Shown piece after piece: positions 38,411 to 47,410 of a DNA stretch of 64,000 nucleotides (positions are counted from its first letter, which is position 1; every line of letters starts with the position of its first letter). Position numbers and translations under genes: made by a program. The stretch comes from Anagrus nilaparvatae (Eukaryota > Arthropoda > Insecta > Hymenoptera > Mymaridae): contig JAKSXM010000228.1 of NCBI GenBank assembly GCA_022575985.1, positions 558,001 through 622,000 of the forward strand, read 5' to 3'. A model generated the notes under the pieces. That model had not been told where the DNA came from. It searched no databases and was given only the letters and a program-made list of their open reading frames with translations.

Positions 38411-38715
38411 GGTAGAAAAAATTGGGGGAAATGGTCACAGGGGAAAAGTTCATCGGGGAAATGGGCGGGAACGATTAGTTTTATCTCCCTGTGCCATTAT
38501 TATAATATTTTTTGTAAGCTCCGAATATGCATTTTCATAATAGCAATATTAAACTGCCTATTTTTAATTTGCTATAAAACAATAATTAATGTGGTAATAA
38601 AGGTAAAACCAAGTTCAATTCAACTTATAAATAATTAACTTTAATAATTTTCCAGTTTCATTCAGTTCTGTCATCATTTTTATTTTAGGAGATCATAACT
38701 TCTTAAAATATAAAT

Positions 38716-38990
38716 GTCAGATAGATAGATAGATAGATAATATATTTATTCGTCAATAACAAAATATTTAAACATATGAAGTTTTACAACAATTGTTTAA
38801 TACATATAAATAATTGTTTAAGTATAATAGTAAAGTGTAACAGTATAAAAATAAATAAAAGTGTATAGGTACAAGTTATTATTATAAGTAAGTTAGTTTG
38901 AGTATCTGAATTCGGAAATTAATTAGTATTATTAAAGTGAAATCAAAGTAAATTTTTGGTTTACCCATGACAAAGCAAGTTTGTATTTTA
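38716..38990 (-). repeat. (GATA)n microsatellite and possible 3' end of a non-LTR retrotransposon
   Basis: Tandem 'gata' at about 38717-38740 is followed by 'atatatttattcg'. On the minus strand this reads '...cgaataaatatat' then (TATC)n, the form of many jockey/CR1-like tails that end in a microsatellite. No reverse transcriptase remnant is visible, so the retrotransposon reading is weak. Confidence 0.3.
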
Positions 38991-39109
38991 AACAAGATTG
39001 GAGATGGCTTGAAACGTAAAAAAAATTAAAAAAAGTGAGTTTCCTTCATTGAAAATGCGAACAACGCAGCAACTTAAACAAATTTTTTGAGAGAAAAGAA
39101 AACAATTTT

Positions 39110-39960
39110 TACTGCTGTGTTTAACCGTATCAATATCAACAAAAAAGAAGCAAAGCGTAAGTAGCCATATAAAAATGAATTTGAAGCATCAACTGTGTTT
39201 AACCGTGTCTTTATAAGCGTATAATATATCGACCGTGTGCAACCGTATGAAAAATGCTTTTCAAGAATCAACCGTGTCTAGCCGTATGAAAAATAATTTT
39301 AAAGAATCCACCGTGTTTAACCGTTTTTATATAATAAATAAGAGCTCAACCGTTTATAACCGTATGAAAAATGAATTTATAGCTTCTGCCGTTTTTAACC
39401 ATACGTACTCTATAATTATATTAGTTCACGGGGCCTTCGACCCCCTTTCTTAAAAATAAATTTTATAATTAACTAAATTAAATTATTGTCAGAAATATTG
39501 AATGACAGCAAATAAGGGGGCCGAAGGCCCCGTGCGCCAATATTATGTACTTTTAATAATTCTTTTTTTTAACGACCGTATTTATACATTAAATTTTTAT
39601 ACGGTTACACACGGCAAGCATTTTTCATACGGTTGATCACGGTTGATCGATTGTATGCTTATAAATCCACAAGTAAACCCTACTGATGCTTGAAATTCAT
39701 TTTTCATACGGCTAGACACGGTTGATCTTTTTATCGTTAATTTTGATACGGTTTAACACGGCAGCAGCTCTGAATTCATTATTCATACGGTTACAAACGG
39801 CTGAGCTCTTCTTTATTATTTTGACACGGTTAAACACCGTTGATTCGTTAAAAGCATTTTTCATACGGCTGAGCTTATTTTATTATATTGACACAGCTAA
39901 AAAGGGGGGAAATGTAAAACAAATTTTTATACGACACGGCAGATGTTTGGCTTATTTGTA
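39110..39960. mobile_element. Foldback-like element with ~39-bp subrepeats in inverted arms
   Basis: The left arm (39110-39400) contains the motif 'accgtgtttaaccgtatgaaaaatg' and variants at about 39193, 39231, 39270, 39309, 39348 and 39386, a 38-39 bp period. The right arm (39600-39900) carries the same units in reverse complement ('catttttcatacggtt...cacggtt'), for example at 39708, 39748, 39787, 39825 and 39864. The arms are collinear when one is inverted, not just similar in units. Two unit types alternate, one with 'ATGAAAAATGaattt' and one with 'ATAATAAA'. Between the arms is a GC-rich 21-bp inverted repeat (39427-39447 and 39514-39534). This resembles Foldback elements, whose long inverted ends are made of tandem subrepeats. 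ORFs of 65-79 codons occur because 39 bp is 13 codons. Confidence 0.7.
39427..39534. repeat. GC-rich inverted repeat at the foldback core
   Basis: 'cacggggccttcgaccccctt' at 39427-39447 and the reverse complement of 39514-39534, 'cacggggccttcggccccctt', match at 20 of 21 positions. Each arm can itself fold (GGGGCC-TTC-GGCCCC in the right one). The 66-bp interior is AT-rich. Confidence 0.75.
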
Positions 39961-41123
39961 AGTCACACGGATATACACGGATAAGATGAAAATCCGTGGA
40001 TATTATCTGAGAAACAGAATGCCGTGTGGGAACGGTAAGTGTAAATAGACACCGTCGAAAAAACGATGTTTTTAAAACTAATACTATTATAGGAAAAAAT
40101 TAGGTATCACGTGCAAATAGAAAAAGAATTTATTTTTTTTTGTATTATCTAAGGGCAAAAATTATTAGAAAAATGTTATTTTTTCAAAAATTTTAAATAT
40201 TTCGTGTAGATTGCCGGAAACCAAATCATAATATAAATAATTTACGTAAAAATTTTCAAGTAAATAGATTATATTTACTGGAAAATTTGGAATCTTTGCA
40301 CATTATTACAAATTTAAATTGACTTTAAATAATTTTAATTAATATGGTACTAATAACTTTATAGACTCCGTTTATTATTATGGAACATGTTCATAGGGAG
40401 GGGTATTTGAAAAAGTTCCTCAATTCAGGTGGAGGGGGTTGAAAAATTGACGTTTTAGGGAGGAGGGTCAAATGGAATATTTTAAATTGTGAAAGCGTGA
40501 AAACTACCTAAAACACGGGTCTAACCGATATGCTTTCAAATTTTTTTTTTTATTCCAGGTCCGAGTTAAGTAGTAATAAGAAAATAATGCATCATATATC
40601 ACAACTTTACTAGTATATTAAATTATGCCAAACAGATATTTTTTAACTCATTTGATTGTATATTTTAAGATGTTTTATAAAAATATTTATCATTATATTT
40701 TTGTGTGGTAAATTCATGGTTTAATATTTTATTGTTGCCCTTTTTAAATTTTCTATGTTGTTATATCAAATAACCTAAGCCTAAGACATTTTGTACTTTA
40801 ATATGTACATATGGTTAGATTTGTTGCATTGTTAGATTGTTCAATTCCAAGCAATTCAAGTTTTCTTTTTTCCTTCTTAGATAAATAATTATTAACAACG
40901 AATGTAGCTAAAAATTTTTAATTTTAAGCAAATTTTTGACATTGCTTAAAATTTCAAGCACGTCAAACCATAACTGTGTAAGACTTGAGATTATAAAATA
41001 TCTTGCGACATAAGAGTTAACGTTCGTAAAACGGCAAAATAACCCAGTACCTTTTTCATCGCCTACAAATAATTGTATAAAAAGTTATATTTTTAAGAAT
41101 AAATGCAACGAAAGTATAAGTTA
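39961..41123. other. Intergenic, no gene seen
   Basis: The first 60 bp still have 'acggatatacacggataagatgaaaatccgtgg' and 'gccgtgtgggaacggt', which echo the foldback units. The rest is AT-rich with a GC-richer patch at 40370-40500 and no ORF of note. Confidence 0.45.
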
Positions 41124-41350
41124 CTATAAAACTAGCAGCGAATACTGAAACTTTTTTATTTTAAGAGTAATCAAAGATTTTGTTTTTGTTACTAGTTTTA
41201 ATAATTTATTTTTATCTTACTTTAAAGTAAAGTTCCATATTCCCTTTGAAAAGGAAAAATTTAAATTCCAATGGTTTTGAGCTTCTCAGTATCATGAATA
41301 ATATTAGCTTCTTGGTTTTTGAAGGGCATTCATACCAATTCGATGAAGTT
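41124..41350 (-). CDS. Odorant receptor terminal exons (TM7 region)
   Basis: Exon 41350-41221 (TTATTTAG acceptor, GTAAGA donor) has 'SSNWYECPSKTKKLILFMILRSSKPLEF', matching the conserved OR C-terminal 'NWY...KKLLLI.+RSQ+P'. Exon 41144-41124 supplies 'YSLLVL' and the stop, equivalent to the usual 'SYS...L' ending. Confidence 0.65.
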
Positions 41351-42139
41351 CTAAATAAAAGAAGCTTTATTAATATCTTGATTTAATATTTAATTTTTAA
41401 ATTCAGACAGTCTTTAAAAAAAACTGTCTTGTTATTAGTCAAGGCGACAGTAATGTTATTTGCATCAACAAATTTTAAATGGAGTACAATCTCGAGTACA
41501 ATGGATTCACCTAAGTGGATTATATGCATTTTGGTTACTTGAAACAATTTCGATTTTCGTCAAATTTGTCCGGTTTAAGGGGTAGGGGTCAAATGAGACT
41601 TAGAGTAATGTTAAAAATTAATGAGAATTAGAATAATATTAATTTAATTATTTTAAATGCTTGAAATTAAGTAAATAAAATTAAACTTATAACCGGTTTG
41701 TGTAAACGCAACCTAATTAACCGCTTATTTTGGTTTAAATCAAACTACGTTTGCAAAAAAGCAAGTAATATTTCTTGCTGCAATACTTATAGGGTAGATT
41801 CACCAGTGAATGACCAATGAATCAAGAACTTTACTATAGTAAACACGTTCCATGCACTTAGGTCTTTTCAAAAATTTGTATAATTGAAAATTTGTTACTT
41901 AGCAAAAAATAAATTTGAAGCGTTAATTATTCAAAACTAGCTATCGGAAAATAAATGAAACCCTCAGAAAATTTTTTTAAGTAACCAAAAATATACCTAT
42001 GATCCACAGAAGTTAATCCATTTTACTGCTTTTAAAATTTTTGTATGCACTTAATATTGCTGGTGCATTGACTACATTTATACTTTAAAATAATATTTTA
42101 TTAATTGAATTTTATCAAATATTAAAAATTTATGATTAC

Positions 42140-42460
42140 ATAGTTGAATGAAATTCTTCATTAGCATTGGCAATCCTTTGACTGTGGTAGAAAAAGAAGA
42201 ATACATGAATGGCCACACAAATGAAATAAATAGTAAACTTGAATACTTGAAGTAGGTTCCCACCTCTTCCGAACATCTATAAATATTATAATTTTAAAAA
42301 AATTATTTTTGTAACTTTATCAATACATTTTTGAACTTACAGCTACTCCGCAAATACTCATCATAATACAAGTTATAAAAAATAAAAATCCTATTACTTT
42401 TTCGTAATGCTTATTAAATTTTTTTTCAACAAAGCTATAAAAATTAATAAATTCGTTATC
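42140..42460 (-). CDS. Odorant receptor exons 42460-42341 and 42276-42140
   Basis: Two exons separated by a 64-bp intron (GTAAGT...TTATAG). The second ends in phase 2 before GTAATC. Both are hydrophobic, as expected for TM6 and the segment leading to TM7. Confidence 0.6.
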
Positions 42461-42517
42461 CTAAAAATAATTACTAATTTATTATTTATAAATTAAAAAA
42501 ATACCATACTCGATAAC

Positions 42518-42605
42518 TTTCTGATGTTCTATGACGCAGTCAATTAGTTTTTGGTATCTTACATCTTCTGATGGTGATTTTAGTAAAGCTTCTTCAAAAC
42601 GATAC
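42518..42605 (-). CDS. Odorant receptor exon (before TM6)
   Basis: Preceded on the minus strand by TTTTTCATTCAG. It reads 'YRFEEALLKSPSEDVRYQ' and 'KLIDCVIEHQK', the region of insect ORs with the conserved H-x/HQ before TM6. The OR-like 'VIEY' continues past the phase-0 donor, but no donor after it keeps frame with the next exon, so a frameshift is possible. Confidence 0.55.
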
Positions 42606-42759
42606 CTGAATGAAAAATTAATTTCTAAAATTATTGATAGAAATTAGCTTAACCCTTGCTCTTTCCACACATCCCTTATCATTTGTTATATTATATTCAT
42701 TCACATTGTGTTTTTTATTTTTATAGATATATGTTCATAAAAGGGTAGATTTAAATGAA

Positions 42760-43080
42760 GCGTACACGACTTGCATGGTCGGGTCTTTAAAACTGCCCCA
42801 AAGTATTTTTTTCTGAAAGTACTACCAAAAATAAGTCAGCTGCCCAATTTTCAGCCTCCCAGAGCAAAATCTCGATTTTTGGCAGCCATTTTTGTGTTTT
42901 GGACTTTTGTAAAAAAAGTAAGAAAAATGAGTCATAATTTTGGTTCCTCATAGAGGAACCATTGTGATGGGTCAAATTTTTATTTTTTGGAATATGAGCA
43001 CGTTTTGGGACCTCAGGAAGCTAAAAAACCAGTTTTTAAAAAAAGTCTCTATGTGTGTGTGTGTGTGTGTGTGTGTGACT
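42760..43080. repeat. Dispersed repeat with (GT)n tract
   Basis: GC-richer than the flanks. Contains the perfect inverted repeat 'ggttcctc'-ATA-'gaggaacc' (42941-42959) and ends in a (GT)n run at 43052-43076 followed by 'gactatgtatgtaaccggtt'. Overlapping ORFs on both strands are fortuitous. It leads directly into the satellite array. Confidence 0.5.
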
Positions 43081-43133
43081 ATGTATGTAACCGGTTAAAT
43101 TTCACAACCATCATGGAATTAAGACCTAATTTT

Positions 43134-43403
43134 CTGAATATTATTTATTAATGATACTTGTGTATTTTTTCCTGAGGAATTCGATGGATCAATTTAATTT
43201 TTTATCTGAGGATTTCTTTTGCGAGAAAATCTATTGTTCTAATATTTACTGATTTTTCCATATTTTATTTGCATTATACTTTTTGGATTACTAATGAATT
43301 ACAGATAAAAAAAAAAGCTTTTTGAACTACAGATAAATAATTAAATTGTTTTATAGAATTCTTCAGGAAAAAATATACAAGTATCATTCGTAAATAATAT
43401 TCA
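43134..43403. repeat. Inverted pair of satellite-monomer fragments
   Basis: 43134-43182 is the reverse complement of 43356-43403 with few mismatches, and complementarity continues inward ('aatttaattttttatctg' against 'cagataaataattaaatt'). The right arm is the start of the satellite array, so the left arm is a monomer fragment in opposite orientation. Confidence 0.7.
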
Positions 43404-44795
43404 GAGAAAAATATATTCTGAAAAGTAAAAAACTCTTATAATTGATTTCCTTAAAATTATGAAAAACGACAAAAACCGATTTTTCTCGTATACAACGAAG
43501 TCAAAAGCAAAAATAAATGGTTTCATCGGATTTCTGGGGAAAAAATACATAAGTCCCTTTAGTAAATAATATTCAGAAGAATTTGTTTTGTAAATTATTA
43601 AACTCAAATGATTAATTCCCTTAAAATTGGGACCCTGAAACACGAAAAAAATCGATTTTTCTCATATAAGACGTAGTCAAAAGCTAAAATAAATGGTTTT
43701 ATCAGTTTCATGGGGAAAAAATATACAAGACCCTCTTGTAAATAATATTCAGAAAACTTTTTTTGAAAACTGCTACCCTTTTATAATAGATTTCTTAAAA
43801 ATTGGTACCCTAACAACAGTGGTTTCAATAAAATCGATTTTTCTTCTATAAAACGTGGTCAAAAACTAAAATAAATGGTTTCATCGGATTTCTGGGGAAA
43901 AAATACATAAGTTCCTCTAGTAAATAATATTCAGAAAAATTTATTTTCTAAACTGTTATACATTTATGATTGATTTCCTTAAAATTGGGACCCCAAAACA
44001 CGACAAAATTCGATTTTTCTCATATAAGACGTAGTCAAAAGCTAAAATAAATGGTTTTATCAGTTTCATGGGGAAAAAATATACAAGACCCTCTTGTAAA
44101 TAATATTCAGAAAACTTTTTTTGAAAACTGCTACCCTTTTATAATAGATTTCTTAAAAATTGGTACCCTAACAACAGTGGTTTCAATAAAATCGATTTTT
44201 CTTCTATAAAACGTGGTCAAAAACTAAAATAAATGGTTTCATCGGATTTCTGGGGAAAAAATACATAAGTTCCTCTAGTAAATAATATTCAGAAAAATTT
44301 ATTTTCTAAACTGTTATACATTTATGATTGATTTCCTTAAAATTGGGACCCCAAAACACGACAAAATTCGATTTTTCTCATATAAGAAGTGGTCAAAAGC
44401 TAAAATAAATGGTTTCATCGGATTTCTGGGGAAAAATTATACAAGACTTTCTTTTAAACAATAATCAGAAAAACTTATTTTGAAAACTACTAACTTTTTA
44501 TAATAGATTTCCTTAAAATTGGGACCCTAAAAACCAATAAAATCGATTTTTCTCCTATAAAACGTGGTCAAAAGCTAAAATAAATGGTTCCATCGAATTC
44601 TTAGGGAAAAAATAGACAAGTCCCTCTTGTTAATAATATACAGAAAAATTTATTCAGAAAACTACAAAACTTTTAAAATTGTTCCTCTTGAAATTTGGAC
44701 CCTAAAAGGGAACAAAAATCGATTTTTCTCCTATAAAACGTGGTCAAAAGCTAAAATAAATGGTTTCATCGGATTCCTGGGGAAAAAATACTAAG
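43345..44795. repeat. Satellite array, ~178-bp monomers with a duplicated 358-bp dimer
   Basis: The anchor 'cgatttttct' recurs at 43477, 43653, 43835, 44011, 44193, 44369, 44544 and 44720, giving spacings of 176, 182, 176, 182, 176, 175 and 176. Each unit has 'acgtggtcaaaagctaaaa', 'taaatggtttcatcgg', 'ctggggaaaaaata', 'taaataatattcag' and 'ttccttaaaattggga'. The blocks 43653-44010 and 44011-44368 are identical as far as I can compare by eye, a higher-order dimer duplicated recently. The array lies in the presumed large intron of the odorant receptor. Confidence 0.9.
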
Positions 44796-44872
44796 GAATG
44801 CTAATTAGAACATAATTTTAAACATGATTTGAATCCACTAGAAAAACTGAAAGTTTTAAGATAATCCCAATT

Positions 44873-45818
44873 TTAAGGTAGGGTCCCACTTCACGAAAAA
44901 TTTGCTTTCCAAAATTTTTTTATTTTTTTTTTAAATACAAAAACTATCAAAGAATACATAAAAAAAATTGTATACAGATACAAATGTTCTTAATAGTATT
45001 TAGTCCCCTTTTCTGAAGCGCCCCGCTGCACAATATCATATGAAAAAAAATCTTTAAACGCGTTTTTCTCGAAACTACGTTTTGATACCTGGTTCAGTGT
45101 CTTACCCGAAATTGCCTGGTCCAATTGTCTCCAAATTTTTATCACATACGGTCCACATGTGTAGTTATGTCGTATTCTAGAAGTTAGCAAAAATTTTAAT
45201 TTTTTCTATGTTTTTTTGCAAAAAAACCATAAAAAAAAATTGCTTTTTTGAAAAATTTTTTTTAAATTTGCATAACTTTTTTTTTTTTTTGCCAATTTTG
45301 ATAATTGTAGAATACGCGATAACTACACTCATATTATTTAAGATTCTTTTTTTTTTTTTTTCTAGGTGCTGTCAAACTTTTTTTATTCACTGAACCATCA
45401 GGCCCTTCCGGCAAAAACTTTTATATTTAAAACGAAAATTTTGTGTATAAAAAATAAAAAAAATTAATTTAAAAAATTTTTTTGCCCTCCCGGGCGTAAA
45501 ACTCGTGTGTAAAGAATTTTCTGAACTCGTTCTACGCCTAGGGGGGCAAAAAATAGTGTAAGCACCATGGGCGAAATACTTTAGACACGAGCGTGAACAC
45601 CAATCACTCGTGCCCGGCTTCGCCGAGCACTCGTGCTAGTGCTCGCGCTAGTGCCGAAACTTTTACGCCCTTGATACTTAATATACTATTTTTACATGCT
45701 TCTATACTTTATTTAATTAACCCTAAAAAATCTTTCCATTATCTTTAACCGTTTTCCCTAAAATTAATTTTAAAATTTCACTCGAATACCGAGCGCGCGA
45801 AGTGGGACTCTACCTTAA
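44873..45818. mobile_element. Non-autonomous DNA element with 20-bp inverted ends
   Basis: 'ttaaggtagggtcccacttc' (44873-44892) is matched by the reverse complement of 45799-45818, 'ttaaggtagagtcccacttc', one mismatch in 20. The interior has AT-rich runs and a GC-rich block at 45470-45670 ('cactcgtgcccggcttcgccgagcactcg'). No transposase is visible. The minus-strand ORF at 44990-45190 has no recognisable domain. Confidence 0.6.
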
Positions 45819-46159
45819 GGAGGCCAAAAAAAAAACTTTCGAGAGCTATCGTGGGCTCAAAAATCGATGTTTTGATCTAAATCCAACGAGAAACTTATTT
45901 TTTTTACTTATATTTTCGAATTCTGCCGGCGCGTTAGGAATCCCGGATACTTCGAAAAAAAAAAACCAGTCTACTTATTATTCAAACAATTTTGTTTTTT
46001 TTAATTATTTACATAAAAAAATTAAAAAATAACATTATTTTTTTTTTTTAGGACTTAGTACTTAATTTATTTCTATGAAATTACTAATATCTAGAATTAA
46101 AGTTTTTACTAGCAGGTATCATTTTTATTCCTCAATTTAAACATAGCAAAAATTTTTTC

Positions 46160-46440
46160 TTTATTCCTGTAGCTGGTGTAATTATGTCTTCAAGATATAA
46201 CTACACCAGCTACACAAAAAATTGTCTAGATGACATAATTATCATAAAAGAAGATTATCATAGAATAAGATTATCATAGATAATATCATAGAATCCGTAC
46301 CGGGACTCCCTGTTTAGGTATTACTTTGGTCCGGAAAAAATGCAGCCTAGGCATTTTTCGCCATACCCTGTCAATAAAGGAGAAAGGTTTCCTCTCGTAG
46401 GAAACTCTCCTCCAGTAAAACAATTAATTTGACTAAGTTT
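46160..46440. repeat. Short inverted and direct repeats
   Basis: 'gtagctggtgtaattat' (from ~46170) is inverted as 'ataactacaccagctac' (~46196). 'agattatcatagaata' then repeats about three times to 46290. A second hairpin 'ggtttcct...aggaaac' lies near 46388-46410. Class unknown. Confidence 0.4.
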
Positions 46441-46779
46441 TAATAAAAATTTTGGTATTTTAATGAATATTTTGATATCATAACCTCAAAAATAAATGAC
46501 TTGTTATGGTGTCCAAATACACGTTAATATACCAACATTCTTATTAAAATTTAGTAGATTTATTATATTTAGATTTAGACCGATATTAGGTTTTATTTAT
46601 TTATTTTATGATTAAAGTATTATTTTTAACAATTTTTTAATGAAAAACAAAAATTATTTCAATTTCACGCCGCCATATTTTTTATTTTTCGATATCGATA
46701 TCAACATCGACGAATAGTGTTATGATAAGATATATTTTAGTATAGTTTTGGTATTAATTTTAAAACAAAATTTACGTAC

Positions 46780-47123
46780 CTGATTTGTATTCAAGAAACT
46801 GTGCCAAAATTCAGCTGTAGTGATTAATTCAACAAGTATTATCGTTATTGATTCCATAACAAGATATACTTGATCTCTTATTTCAAAACATTTGATTATC
46901 TGCGGAAATATGCAATTGTTTTAGTATAAAAAAGTTAGTTGTTATAAGAATAATAAAATTCAACACTTATGAGTAAAAATAAGCCATAAAAATTCTGGAA
47001 AATCCAAAGATATCTTAAGAATTTATTATACTTGTTGGTCTGATATGGCCATAATCCAATAGCAAGAAAATGAAACTTTGTTAATTTAAAGTAATTGTCC
47101 AAATAAATATAATTTTTGGCCAT
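46780..47123 (-). CDS. Odorant receptor N-terminal exons 47123-46965 and 46899-46780
   Basis: The first starts at ATG 47123 and has the OR hallmark 'GLWPYQ' at residues 23-28. The second is flanked by TTCCGCAG and GTACGT. The joint at 46965 uses a weak donor (GTTGAA), but it is phase compatible and restores the usual OR spacing. Confidence 0.6.
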
Positions 47124-47410
47124 TTTTAGAATTTAATAAAGTAAATGTTTATTTTATTTAAGACATATTAAAATTTTTATTAACAATATTTAGAATTCAC
47201 TTTATCGTTTTCTGATGCACTAAATTTTATATAATTAAATAAAAAAAAATTCAAAGGAAGAGTTAAATTTTCATGGCATGCTTGTAAGGACTGGTTAAGA
47301 AAGTACTTGTGCAATATTCTTAAAAATATTTTATTGCGTATATGAATAAAAATACATAAAAGCATAATTTTTTTTATGTCATACCTGTAATTTTGTAAAA
47401 AGGGTGGCAT

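Larger units (their letters stand above)
41124..47123 (-). pseudogene. Odorant receptor gene, fragmented, probably a pseudogene
   Basis: Minus-strand exons fit an insect odorant receptor (seven-helix ligand-gated channel subunit of olfactory neurons). 47123-46965 encodes an N-terminus with 'FKLTKFHFLAIGLWPYQTNK'. 46899-46780 encodes 40 residues ('IIKCFEIRDQVYLVMESI...'). After a gap, 42605-42518 encodes 'YRFEEALLKSP...LIDCVIEHQK'. 42460-42341 follows (hydrophobic, ends 'CIMMSICGVA'), then 42276-42140 ('LLQVFKFTIYFICVAIHVFF...SQRIANANEEFHST'), 41350-41221 ('SSNWYECPSKTKKLILFMIL') and 41144-41124 ('YSLLVL', stop). The last four exons join in frame, including a phase-2 junction at 42140/41350. 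Roughly 120-140 residues expected between 46780 and 42605 are not found. The 46965 and 42518 donors are weak. Either exons were lost to repeats or the gene is dead. Confidence 0.7.

Noticed and set aside
39110..39960. CRISPR array
   Set aside because: Regular ~39-bp period, but units are adjacent diverged copies with no unique spacers, inverted arms, in a eukaryotic genome.
39235..39961. Repeat proteins encoded by the foldback arms
   Set aside because: Frames stay open because the unit is 39 bp. Both strands are open and units are diverged; no start context or domain.
42771..42975. Overlapping ORFs of ~60 codons on both strands
   Set aside because: They belong to a dispersed repeat ending in a (GT)n tract.
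44990..45190. 66-codon minus-strand ORF
   Set aside because: Inside a non-autonomous inverted-repeat element with no transposase motif.
47180..47410. 76-codon minus-strand ORF next to the odorant receptor
   Set aside because: Lies upstream of the OR start; no receptor motifs, so not an additional OR exon.
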